DNA of 64,000 nt, taken from Luteipulveratus flavus. GTDB taxonomy: Bacteria > Actinomycetota > Actinomycetes > Actinomycetales > Dermatophilaceae. The stretch lies in the NCBI RefSeq assembly GCF_029080175.1, contig NZ_JARFJC010000048.1; one strand, 5' to 3'. Below are positions 17,489 to 25,527 of the stretch, one piece after another. A model generated the notes under the pieces. The model made no database searches. It saw only the letters and a program-made list of their open reading frames with translations, and was not told the origin of the DNA. Position numbers and translations under genes: made by a program. The number at the start of each line of letters is the position of its first letter. Position 1 is the first letter of the stretch.

Positions 17489-18691
17489 ATGAGCAGTGTC
17501 CCGGTGCAGGCGTCCGCCGCGACGCTCCGACGGCTGGAGCGCCAGGCCGGCGCGCTCTCGACCGCAGCGGCCCAGCGGATGGAGGCCGGCCACGACTGGT
17601 ACCGCGCACTCTCCGCGGAGGACCGCAGCTGGATCGGGCTGGTCGCCCAGGCCGGTATCGGGCAGTTCATCTCCTGGTTCCGCGACCCCACCACGACCCC
17701 CGCCGCGACCATCGACGTGTTCGGGTCCGCACCACGTGAGCTCACCCGGTCGATCAGCCTGCGACAGACGCTGGACCTCGTCCGGACCGTGATCGACGTC
17801 GTCGAGTCCCACGTCGACGAGATCGCCGCACCGGGCGAGGAGGCCGAGCTGCGTGCGGCGGTCATGCACTACTCGCGCGAGATCGCCTTCGCGGCGGCCC
17901 AGGTGTACGCCGGCGCCGCGGAGGCACGCGGCGCGTGGGACGCGCGGCTGGAGTCCCTCGTGGTCGACGCGATCCTGCGCGGCGAGGCAGACGACGCGAT
18001 GCAGTCCCGGGTCGCCGCGCTGGGCTGGGGGTCGGTGGGGAAGATCGTCGCGGTGGCCGGCGAGGCGCCCTCCGGAGCCGAGTCCGGAGTCGTGGATGCC
18101 CTGCGCGCAGAGGCCACTCGGCGCGGCGTGGGGGGCCTGGCCGCGGTCCAGGGTCACCGGCTGGTCGCCGTCCTCGGGCACGTGGAGGACCCGCTCGGCA
18201 CGGTGTCCCAGATGCAGGCGCGGTGGGGTCCGGGGCCGATCGTCGTCGGGCCGGTCGTACCGCACGTGTACGCCGCCGGCCGGTCCGCCCGCGCGGCCCT
18301 GTCCGGGCTCGCCGCAGCCCGCGCCTGGCCCGAGGCGCCGCGACCCTGCCTGGCCGACGAGCTCCTCGCCGAACGGGCCGTGAACGGCGACACCCGCGCA
18401 CAGAACGCGCTGGTCGAGCGCGTGCACCGCCCGCTCACGAGCTCGGGCGCCTCGCTGCTGGAGACCGCGACGACGTACCTGGACGCCGGCGGCCTGGAGG
18501 CGACCGCGCGACTCCTGTTCGTCCATCCGAACACCGTCCGGTACCGGCTGCGGCGGATCCTCGCACTGACGGGGTACGACCTCACGACTCCCCACGAAGC
18601 CTTCACGGTCCGGATCGCGCTCACGCTGGCCCTGCTGCAGGAGCCTCGCCGGTGGCGACGGCTCTCGGAGCCCACCGACCGCGAAGCCTAG
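17489..18691 (+). CDS. fasR: PucR-family regulator, FasR-like activator of fatty acid synthesis
   Basis: About 400 aa. The C-terminus has the PucR helix-turn-helix: LFVHPNTVRYRLRRILALTG. A central GGDEF-like/CdaR-type region lies between. Position immediately upstream of fabD, and similarity of layout to S. coelicolor SCO2386 (FasR) and M. tuberculosis Rv2242, support the assignment; FasR of Streptomyces activates the fabD-fabH-acpP-fabF operon. I chose ATG 17489, 8 bases after TACGCT; a GTG at 17483 is possible. The matching motifs upstream of fasR and of fabD point to control of both by the same protein, probably this one. Confidence 0.88.
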   Translation: MSSVPVQASAATLRRLERQAGALSTAAAQRMEAGHDWYRALSAEDRSWIGLVAQAGIGQFISWFRDPTTTPAATIDVFGSAPRELTRSISLRQTLDLVRTVIDVVESHVDEIAAPGEEAELRAAVMHYSREIAFAAAQVYAGAAEARGAWDARLESLVVDAILRGEADDAMQSRVAALGWGSVGKIVAVAGEAPSGAESGVVDALRAEATRRGVGGLAAVQGHRLVAVLGHVEDPLGTVSQMQARWGPGPIVVGPVVPHVYAAGRSARAALSGLAAARAWPEAPRPCLADELLAERAVNGDTRAQNALVERVHRPLTSSGASLLETATTYLDAGGLEATARLLFVHPNTVRYRLRRILALTGYDLTTPHEAFTVRIALTLALLQEPRRWRRLSEPTDREA

Positions 18692-18711
18692 GGGTGGCGC
18701 CGACCCGGATC

Positions 18712-18721
18712 GTTTGTAGGA
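18712..18721. promoter_or_regulatory. Putative FasR-associated motif upstream of fabD
   Basis: GTTTGTAGGA, followed by AACCTCCACA, forms an imperfect inverted repeat (TTTGTAGG-AAA-CCTCCACA, 6 of 8 pairs). The first arm is repeated in inverse orientation upstream of fasR. It lies about 80 bases before the fabD start, a fitting place for an activator. Confidence 0.55.
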
Positions 18722-18798
18722 AACCTCCACATCCAGCGCCGCAGCGTCGTCGGACTCGTTCACGGCATCGGAACCCCGGGCGATGAAGAGTGGGTCTC

Positions 18799-19974
18799 GT
18801 GCTCGTGATCGTCTGCCCTGGACAGGGCTCCCAGTCCCCCGGCTTCCTCAACCCATGGCTCGAGCTGCCCGGCTTCCGCGACCGGCTCAGCTGGCTGTCG
18901 GCCGTCGCCGGGCTCGACCTGGTCACGCACGGCACCGCCTCGGACGCGGACACCATCAAGGACACCGCCGTCGCCCAGCCGCTGATCGTGGCCTCCGGCC
19001 TGCTGTCGCTGCTGGCCCTGTTCGAGCACCCGGCGGACGGGTTCCGCCGGGTCGGCGCGGGCGCCGGCCACTCCGTCGGTGAGATCACCGCTGCCGCCGC
19101 CGCAGGCGTGATGAGCGCCGAGCAGGCGATGGTCCTGGTCAAGGAGCGGGGGCGGGCCATGGCACAGGCCAGTGCCGTCCGGCCGACGGGCATGAGCGCG
19201 GTGCTCGGGGGCGATCCCGACGAAGTCGGCGCGGTGCTGGAGCGGCACGGGCTGACGCCGGCCAACATCAACGGCGCCGGCCAGACCGTGGCCGCCGGCA
19301 CGATGGAGCAGCTGGCCGCGCTGAGCTCCGATCCCCCGGCCAAGGCCCGCGTGATCCCGCTGCAGGTCGCCGGCGCGTTCCACACCGAGCACATGGCACC
19401 GGCCGTCCAGACCCTCGCCGGCTACGCCCGCGCCATCAGCACGCACGACCCGCGGGTCCCGCTGGTGAGCAACGCGGACGGCCAGGTGGTCCACGACAGC
19501 CGTGAGGTGCTGCGCAGGCTCGTCGCGCAGGTGAGCAACCCGGTCCGCTGGGACCTGTGCATGGAGACCCTCGCCTCGATGGGCGTGACCGGCCTGATCG
19601 AGATCCCGCCGGCCGGCACCTTGACCGGCCTGGCCAAGCGCGGCCTGCCCGGTGTCGAGACGCTCGCGCTCAAGACCCCCGACGACCTCGAGGCAGCCCA
19701 CCGGATGGTCCGCGAGCACGGCGCACCCCGTACGGCGATGGACCCGACCTGGCGGCTGGTCATCTCGCCGGCCAAGGGCATCGTGTCGTTCGACCACTCC
19801 GGCGAGGGCGCGGTCGTCGAGCCGGGCAGCGTCGTCGCCCAGGTGTCCACGCTGCGGGACCGCTTCGAGGTCACCGCCAACCACGGCGGCCGCGTGATCG
19901 AGTGGCTGGTCGAGGACGGCGACCCGGTCTCGCCCGGCCAGCCCCTCCTCCGCCTCCACCCCCAGGGAGTCTGA
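18799..19974 (+). CDS. fabD: Malonyl-CoA:ACP transacylase with C-terminal biotinyl/lipoyl-like domain
   Basis: Residues 1-305 are a standard FabD: the PGQGSQSPGF oxyanion loop, nucleophile Ser in AGHSVGEITA, Arg in KERGRAM and catalytic His in GAFHTEHM. It loads malonate onto ACP. The protein continues about 80 residues beyond the normal 305-315. That tail (about 315-391) reads as a hammerhead: AVVEPGSVVAQVSTL, then NHGGRVIEWLVEDGDPV and PGQPLLRLHP. It resembles biotinyl/lipoyl domains, but the EAMKM/DK turn is replaced by STLRDR, so no modifiable Lys is present. GTG 18799 is chosen for the family start VLVIVCPGQG and GAAGAG spacing. First gene of the fab operon. Confidence 0.9.
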   Translation: MLVIVCPGQGSQSPGFLNPWLELPGFRDRLSWLSAVAGLDLVTHGTASDADTIKDTAVAQPLIVASGLLSLLALFEHPADGFRRVGAGAGHSVGEITAAAAAGVMSAEQAMVLVKERGRAMAQASAVRPTGMSAVLGGDPDEVGAVLERHGLTPANINGAGQTVAAGTMEQLAALSSDPPAKARVIPLQVAGAFHTEHMAPAVQTLAGYARAISTHDPRVPLVSNADGQVVHDSREVLRRLVAQVSNPVRWDLCMETLASMGVTGLIEIPPAGTLTGLAKRGLPGVETLALKTPDDLEAAHRMVREHGAPRTAMDPTWRLVISPAKGIVSFDHSGEGAVVEPGSVVAQVSTLRDRFEVTANHGGRVIEWLVEDGDPVSPGQPLLRLHPQGV

Positions 19975-19977
19975 CGA

Positions 19978-21015
19978 ATGACGGTGCAGCCCAAGGCAAC
20001 CGGGACGCTCAGCTCGGGCGACGGAGCACGCCACTCACGCATCTACGGCGTCGGTGGCTACCGGCCCGAGCGGGTCATCACCAACGAGGAGGTGTGCACG
20101 TGGATCGACTCCTCGGACGAGTGGATCCGTGAGCGCTCCGGCATCGTCACCCGGCGCTGGGCGCGGGAGGACGAGACGGTCATCGACATGGCCGAGGCCG
20201 CCTCCCGTCCCGCGCTGGAGATGGCGGGCATCGCGCCGCAGCAGCTCGGCGCCGTGGTCGTCGCCACCGTGACCCACCCGTACCAGACGCCGGCGGCCGG
20301 TCCGCTGCTCGCGACGCGTCTGGGTGCCGGCGGCGTACCGGCGTTCGACATCTCGGCCGCCTGCGCCGGCTACTGCCACGCGATCTCCCTGGCGAGCGAC
20401 ATGGTCCGTGGCGGGAGCGCCGAGTACGTCCTCGTCGTGGGCGTCGAGAAGCTCTCGGAGATCACCGACAAGCACGACCGGGGGACCTCGTTCATCCTGG
20501 CCGACGGCGCGGGTGCCGCGGTCGTCGGGCCCTCCGACACCCCGGGTATCGGCCCGACGGTGTGGGGCTCGGACGGCGAGAAGTGGGACACCATCCGCCA
20601 GCGCCGGTCCTGGACGCAGATCCGCGAGGGCGAGAGTACCGACGACGCGGGCATGGACGCCGCCACCTTGCAGATGGCGGGGCAGTCGGTCTTCCGCTGG
20701 GCGGTGTGGAGCATGGCGCCGGTGTGCCAGCAGGCCATCGACAAGGCCGGCATCACCGCGGCCGACCTGGACGCCTTCATCCCCCACCAGGCGAACATGC
20801 GCATCATCGACGCGATGCTCAAGCAGCTGAAGCTGCCCGAGGACATCCCGGTCGCCCGCGACATCGCCGAGACCGGCAACACCTCCGCCGCCTCCATCCC
20901 GCTGGCCACCGAGCGGATGATCCGCGAGGGAGAGGTGCCACGCGGTGGCCTGGCCCTGCAGGTCGGCTTCGGCGCCGGACTCGCGTACGCCGCGCAGGTC
21001 GTCGTCCTGCCCTGA
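19978..21015 (+). CDS. fabH: Beta-ketoacyl-ACP synthase III
   Basis: About 345 aa. The catalytic triad is complete: Cys in ISAACAGYCHAI, His in IPHQANMRIID and Asn in ETGNTSAASIP. The N-terminus has the family block GVGGYRPERVITNEEV. FabH condenses an acyl-CoA primer with malonyl-ACP and so decides straight versus branched chains; actinobacterial enzymes usually accept branched primers. It starts 3 bases after fabD and has about 20 extra N-terminal residues before the conserved core. Its presence in the operon argues for de novo FAS-II. Confidence 0.96.
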   Translation: MTVQPKATGTLSSGDGARHSRIYGVGGYRPERVITNEEVCTWIDSSDEWIRERSGIVTRRWAREDETVIDMAEAASRPALEMAGIAPQQLGAVVVATVTHPYQTPAAGPLLATRLGAGGVPAFDISAACAGYCHAISLASDMVRGGSAEYVLVVGVEKLSEITDKHDRGTSFILADGAGAAVVGPSDTPGIGPTVWGSDGEKWDTIRQRRSWTQIREGESTDDAGMDAATLQMAGQSVFRWAVWSMAPVCQQAIDKAGITAADLDAFIPHQANMRIIDAMLKQLKLPEDIPVARDIAETGNTSAASIPLATERMIREGEVPRGGLALQVGFGAGLAYAAQVVVLP

Positions 21016-21117
21016 GATCTCCCGCCGGCCCGGCGGGTAAACCGGGTCAGCCCACGCCCCAGGCCACCACGGCGTCGTGCCGCGGCCGGCCCCGACCCAA
21101 CGAAAGAGGAGTCACCG

Positions 21118-21366
21118 ATGGCACAGACCGAGCAGGAGATCCTGGCCGGCCTCGCCGAGATCATCAACGAGGAGACCGGGCTGGAGCCTTCCGAGGTGCA
21201 GCCGGAGAAGTCCTTCACCGAGGACCTCGACATCGACTCGCTGTCGATGATGACGATCGTCGTCAACGCCGAGGAGAAGTTCGACGTGCGCATCCCCGAC
21301 GACGACGTGAAGAACCTCACGACCGTCGGCGACGCCGTCTCGTACATCAAGGGCGCGCAGGGCTGA
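21118..21366 (+). CDS. acpP: Acyl carrier protein
   Basis: 82 aa, acidic, four-helix ACP. The phosphopantetheine Ser is in the motif DLDIDSLSMM. Start ATG 21118 is preceded by a very strong site, AAAGAGGAG, consistent with high demand. About 100 bases separate it from fabH and about 100 from fabF. The latter gap holds a perfect hairpin that could limit downstream transcription. Confidence 0.97.
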   Translation: MAQTEQEILAGLAEIINEETGLEPSEVQPEKSFTEDLDIDSLSMMTIVVNAEEKFDVRIPDDDVKNLTTVGDAVSYIKGAQG

Positions 21367-21381
21367 CCGTCCTCCTGACGT

Positions 21382-21419
21382 CACGGTGGGGTCGTCCAAC
21401 GACGTGCGACCCCACCGTG
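21382..21419 (+). terminator. Intra-operon hairpin between acpP and fabF
   Basis: CACGGTGGGGTCG (21382-21394) and CGACCCCACCGTG (21407-21419) form a perfect 13-bp stem with a 12-base loop. It starts 15 bases after the acpP stop. It may act as a partial terminator or 3' stabiliser that raises acpP over fabF. Confidence 0.7.
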
Positions 21420-21468
21420 CTCAGGCCCACCCGGATCACTCTCACCCGAGAAGTAGGAGTCCACCACC

Positions 21469-22713
21469 ATGAGCGCTGACCAGCGCATCGTCGTCACCGG
21501 CATCGGCGCCACCACGCCCGTCGGCGGTACCGCGCCCGAGACCTGGGACGCGCTGCTCTCCGGCACCTCCGGTGCGCGCCCGATCGAGGCGGACTGGGTG
21601 TCCCGCTACGAGCTGCCCGTGACGTTCGCCGCGACCATCAAGCAGGACCCCGCCGAGGTGCTCGCGCGCGTCGAGACGCGACGGATGGACCCCTCGGCGC
21701 AGTTCGCGATGATCGCCTCGCGGGAGGCGTGGGCGGACGCCGGCAAGCCGGAGGTCGAGCCCGAGCGGCTGGGTGTCGCGATCGGCACCGGGATCGGCGG
21801 CGTGCACACGCTGCTGTCCCAGTACGACGTCCTCAAGGAGAAGGGGCCGCGCCGGGTCTACCCGCTGACGGTGCCCATGCTCATGCCGAACACCGCCTCC
21901 GGCAACGTCTCGCTGGAGCTGAAGGCGCGCGCCGGCGCCCACACGACGGTGTCCGCCTGCTCCTCCGGCGCGGAGGCCATGGGCTACGCCGCCGAGATGA
22001 TCCGCCAGGGTCGGGCCGACGTCATGGTCGCGGGTGGCACCGAGGCGGCCATCCACCCGCTGACCGTGGCCGGCTTCGCCGCCATGCAGGCCCTGTCCAC
22101 CCGCAACGACGACCCGGCCGCCGCCTCGCGTCCGTACGCCGCCGACCGCGACGGGTTCGTCATGGGCGAGGGCGCCGGGATCATCGTCCTGGAGTCCTAC
22201 GAGCACGCGACGGCTCGCGGCGCGAAGATCTACGCCGAGCTCGCGAGCATCGGCATGTCCTCGGACGCCTACCACATCACCGCCGGCGAGCCGGAGGGCG
22301 AGGGCGCGGCGCGGGCGATGGGCGAGGCCATCACGCGGGCCGGACTTAGCCCGAAGGACATCGTCCACATCAACGCCCACGCGACGTCGACACCGGTCGG
22401 CGACATCGCCGAGGCGAACGCCATCCGGCGCGCGTTCGGCGACGCCGTGGACGGCGTCCCGGTCACCGCGACGAAGTCCATGACCGGCCACCTGCTCGGC
22501 GCGGCCGGCGCCCTGGAGACGGTCGTCACCATCCAGACGGTCCACGAGCGGCTCGTCCCGGCGACCATCAACCTGCAGCAGGTCGACCCCGAGATCCCGC
22601 TGGACGTCGTGACCGCCGACCACCGCAAGCTCCCGGACGGCGACGTCGCTGCGCTGAACAACTCCTTCGGCTTCGGCGGCCACAACGTCGCCCTCGTCGT
22701 GAAGAGCGTGTGA
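21469..22713 (+). CDS. fabF: Beta-ketoacyl-ACP synthase II
   Basis: About 414 aa, KAS I/II fold. The nucleophile Cys is in TTVSACSSGAEAMGYA, with the two catalytic His in INAHATSTPVGD and KSMTGHLLGAAGALE. It elongates acyl-ACP by condensation with malonyl-ACP. The sequence GAGAAGTAGGAG precedes the ATG. Its stop overlaps the accD start (TGATG). Equivalent to KasA/KasB of mycobacteria, but present only once here. Confidence 0.97.
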   Translation: MSADQRIVVTGIGATTPVGGTAPETWDALLSGTSGARPIEADWVSRYELPVTFAATIKQDPAEVLARVETRRMDPSAQFAMIASREAWADAGKPEVEPERLGVAIGTGIGGVHTLLSQYDVLKEKGPRRVYPLTVPMLMPNTASGNVSLELKARAGAHTTVSACSSGAEAMGYAAEMIRQGRADVMVAGGTEAAIHPLTVAGFAAMQALSTRNDDPAAASRPYAADRDGFVMGEGAGIIVLESYEHATARGAKIYAELASIGMSSDAYHITAGEPEGEGAARAMGEAITRAGLSPKDIVHINAHATSTPVGDIAEANAIRRAFGDAVDGVPVTATKSMTGHLLGAAGALETVVTIQTVHERLVPATINLQQVDPEIPLDVVTADHRKLPDGDVAALNNSFGFGGHNVALVVKSV

Positions 22714-24164
22714 TGGCCTCCAACCAGCCCAGTGAGGCGTCGGCCCAGGCCTCGGCCGCGACCCGGCCGAAGGTCGACCGGGAGAACGACCCGCGCAACC
22801 CGCGCACGCGCCTGGAGACCTTCCTCGACGACGGCTCCGTGGAGCTGATCACCAAGTACGACGCCAGCGGGATGCTCGCGGCCAAGGGGACGGTCCGCGG
22901 GACGCCCGTCGTCGTCTTCGCCTCCGACGCCACCATCCAGGGCGGCGCGATGGGCCTGGACGGCTGCAAGGTCGTCGTGGCGGCGTACGAGCAGGCGCTC
23001 GCCGACGGGGTGCCGATCATCGGCCTGTGGCACTCCGGAGGCGCTCGGCTCGCCGAGGGCGTCGTCTCCCTGCACGCCGTGGGCGAGGTCTTCGCGATCA
23101 TGACCCGCGCGTCCGGCAAGATCCCGCAGATCTCCGTGGTCATCGGCGCGGCCGCCGGTGGCGCGGCGTACGGCCCCGCGCTCACCGACATCGTGGTGCT
23201 CGGCCCGGACGGACGCATCTTCGTCACCGGCCCGGACGTCGTCCGTTCGGTGACCGGCGAGAACGTCGACGCGCTGCGCCTGGGTGGTCCGGAGCCGCAC
23301 GGCCGTCGCTCCGGCGTCGTCCACGTCGTCACCGAGACGACCGAGGAGGCGTACGAGCGCGGCCGTCAGCTGGCGACCCTGCTCGCGAGCCAGGGTGAGC
23401 TGAAGGTCGATGCCGTCGAGGACCGCGACCTCGCGGCGACGTTCCCCGAGTCGGCCAAGCGCGCCTACGACGTGCACCCCCTGGTCGAGAACGTCCTGGA
23501 CGACCTGGACGACGCGATCGAGCTGCACCCTCGGTGGGCCCCGAACATCGTCACCACCCTCGGGCGCTTCGGTGGCCGCACGGTCGGGATCATCGCCAAC
23601 AACCCGATGCGCCTCGGCGGCTGCCTGGACTCCCCGTCGGCGGAGAAGGCCGCGCGCTTCGTGCGGATGTGCGACGCATTCGGCGTCCCGCTGATCGTGC
23701 TCGTGGACGTGCCCGGCTACCTCCCCGGTGTCGGCCAGGAGTGGGACGGCGTCGTCCGGCGCGGCGCCAAGCTGCTGCACGCGTTCGCCGAGGCGACCGT
23801 CCCGCGGGTCACGCTGGTGACGCGGAAGACCTACGGCGGCGCGTACATCGCGATGAACTCCCGGTCGCTGGGCGCGACCAAGGTGTTCGCCTGGCCGAGT
23901 GCCGAGGTGGCGGTCATGGGCCACGTCGCCGCGGTCCGCATCCTGCACCGACGCCGGCTGGCCGAGGTGGACGAGGCGGAGCGGACGCACGTCGAGAACG
24001 AGCTCGCCGAGGAGCACGCACGGCTCGCCGGGGGCATCCCGCGGGCCGTCGAGATCGGCGTGATCGACCAGGTCGTCGAGCCGGACTCGACCCGTACCGC
24101 GCTCGCGCAGGCGATCGCCGACGCGCCGCAGCGCCGCGGCGACCACGGGAACATCCCGCTCTGA
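22713..24164 (+). CDS. accD: Acyl-CoA carboxylase beta (carboxyltransferase) subunit
   Basis: About 483 aa with the two crotonase-like halves of biotin-dependent carboxyltransferases. Oxyanion-type glycine motifs are GAAAGGAAYGPALTD in the N-half and RKTYGGAYIAMNSRSLGATKVFAWP-type sequence (about 370-395) in the C-half. It transfers CO2 from carboxybiotin to acetyl-CoA or a short acyl-CoA to give malonyl-CoA. At the end of the fab operon it corresponds to AccD6/Rv2247. The first 30 residues are a disordered, Ala/Ser-rich lead. The biotinylated alpha subunit is not in the window. Start ATG 22713 overlaps the fabF TGA. Confidence 0.93.
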   Translation: MASNQPSEASAQASAATRPKVDRENDPRNPRTRLETFLDDGSVELITKYDASGMLAAKGTVRGTPVVVFASDATIQGGAMGLDGCKVVVAAYEQALADGVPIIGLWHSGGARLAEGVVSLHAVGEVFAIMTRASGKIPQISVVIGAAAGGAAYGPALTDIVVLGPDGRIFVTGPDVVRSVTGENVDALRLGGPEPHGRRSGVVHVVTETTEEAYERGRQLATLLASQGELKVDAVEDRDLAATFPESAKRAYDVHPLVENVLDDLDDAIELHPRWAPNIVTTLGRFGGRTVGIIANNPMRLGGCLDSPSAEKAARFVRMCDAFGVPLIVLVDVPGYLPGVGQEWDGVVRRGAKLLHAFAEATVPRVTLVTRKTYGGAYIAMNSRSLGATKVFAWPSAEVAVMGHVAAVRILHRRRLAEVDEAERTHVENELAEEHARLAGGIPRAVEIGVIDQVVEPDSTRTALAQAIADAPQRRGDHGNIPL

Positions 24165-24188
24165 GGCGCGCTGCGTCCGACGCTGGAC

Positions 24189-24231
24189 AACGAGGAACGA
24201 CCGCGACAGCACGTCGCGGTCGTTCCTCGTT
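24189..24231. terminator. Bidirectional terminator between accD and DUF3145 gene
   Basis: A perfect 19-bp stem (24189-24207 with 24213-24231) and a 5-base loop, followed by TCCTC. It closes the fab operon and serves the convergent DUF3145 gene. Confidence 0.92.
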
Positions 24232-24261
24232 CCTCAGGTCGTGCCGGTGGCCCGACGCCGG

Positions 24262-24777
24262 TCAGGAGACCCGGTGCAACCAGCGGACCGTCGCACCCTC
24301 ACCGGCCACTCGGAAGGGCTCCAGCTCCTGGTCCCACGCGGTGCCGAGCAGCTCGGCCACCTCGGCCCGGAACAGCTCGGGGTCGCCCTGGGCGACGGCG
24401 AGCGCCGAGCGCAGCCGGTCCTCGTTGACGATCGCGTCGCCACTCGCCGAGGTCCAGGTGTGGTGGATGCCCAGGTCGGGGGTGTGGGACCAGCGCGAGC
24501 CGTCGCAGCCCGAGCTCGGCTCCTCGGTCACCTCGTAGCGCAGGTGCTCCCACCCGCGCATCGCGCTCGCGATCCGCGCTCCGGTGCCCGGCTCGCCGGC
24601 CCACGACAGCTCACCGCGCACCATGCCAGGCGCGATCGGCTGCTTGGTCCACTCGATCCGGACGGGCACCTCGAGCAGGGACTCCAGCGCCCAGCTGATG
24701 TGAGGGCACAACGCAGTGGACGTGGAGTGAACGAACACCACGCCTCGCGTGACGGCACGCGGCATCGCGACAGACAT
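24262..24777 (-). CDS. DUF3145 domain-containing protein
   Basis: About 171 aa. The pattern GVVFVHSTSTALCPHISWALE near the start (residues 13-33), the central WSHTPDLGIHHTW and the C-terminal VRWLHRV match the DUF3145 family found beside fab genes in actinobacteria (for example next to S. coelicolor fabF). No catalytic motif is known. The start at 24777 has AGGAGGACCGG before it. Its constant location suggests a link to lipid synthesis, but nothing in the sequence proves one. Confidence 0.88.
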   Translation of the reverse strand: MSVAMPRAVTRGVVFVHSTSTALCPHISWALESLLEVPVRIEWTKQPIAPGMVRGELSWAGEPGTGARIASAMRGWEHLRYEVTEEPSSGCDGSRWSHTPDLGIHHTWTSASGDAIVNEDRLRSALAVAQGDPELFRAEVAELLGTAWDQELEPFRVAGEGATVRWLHRVS

Positions 24778-24915
24778 CCGGTCCTCCTTCGGCTGCGAGG
24801 GACGTCTTCCCCAACGACCTCGCGGCGCGGACCTGTGCTGTCACATGCGACTACCGCGTCACATCTTGCCTCACCGATCCCTCGAGCACCATCCCCCACG
24901 CGGGGATCGAAGAGA

Positions 24916-25527
24916 TCAGCGCCGGCGCACCATGCCGGCGATGACGAACCCGAGCAGGACGGTCCCCGCGATGCCGGTGACCGCGAACCCTGGACCGAGT
25001 CTCAGCTCGCTGTGGTCGCCGTCGGTGCCGGTGACGACGCCGAGCGCCGCGATCCACAGCAGCCCGGCGAGCAGGCACAGGACGCCGGCGATGATCGGCA
25101 TCGAGACGTGCGGGCGACCGAACGCGTAGGGCACGCCCAGCGCCACGACGAACAGGGCGACGACGAGGATGACCCCGCCCAGCCCGTCGCCCGTGCTGTC
25201 CGCCGCGGTCGCGTAGGTGCGCTCGGCGTCGCCGAGGGCGAAGGCGTTCCACGACTCACCGGTCCGGGGGTGCTTCGCGTACGGCAGCAGGAGCCCCAGG
25301 CAGGCCAGCAGCCCGGCGACGACCCAGCCCCACCCGATGCCGCGGACGGTCGAGCCGGCGCCGGCCCGCCGTGGCTGCGGACCGGAAGGCCAGGACCCCG
25401 GTCGGCCGTCCGGCCGTGCGCTCCAGGTGGCCGGCGCCGGCGACGTGGTCCAAGCAGCACTCCGCCCCGGCTGCCACGAGGTCCCGCCGACAGCGCTCGG
25501 AGCCGCCGGCCAGGACGCCGGGTGCGG
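24916..25527 (-). pseudogene. Membrane domain in frame with, and directly after, the kinase TAG
   Basis: Immediately after the kinase TAG (25528-25530) the same frame stays open for 203 codons to a stop at 24916. It encodes a Pro/Ser/Trp-rich linker (about 55 residues), a hydrophobic helix GWGWVVAGLLACLGLLLPYA, an outer loop HPRTGESWNAFALGD, then three more helices (VILVVALFVVALGVPYAF; IIAGVLCLLAGLLWIAAL; FAVTGIAGTVLLGFVIAGM) and a basic end MVRRR. There is no ATG, GTG or TTG before position 25146, which falls inside the second helix. So this looks like the C-terminal half of the kinase cut off by a nonsense codon, or read through. It is not a free-standing gene unless it starts at CTG. Confidence 0.7.

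Noticed and set aside
24916..25146. A free-standing 76-aa membrane protein
   Set aside because: Its start would lie in the middle of a membrane helix, and coding sequence continues upstream to the kinase TAG.
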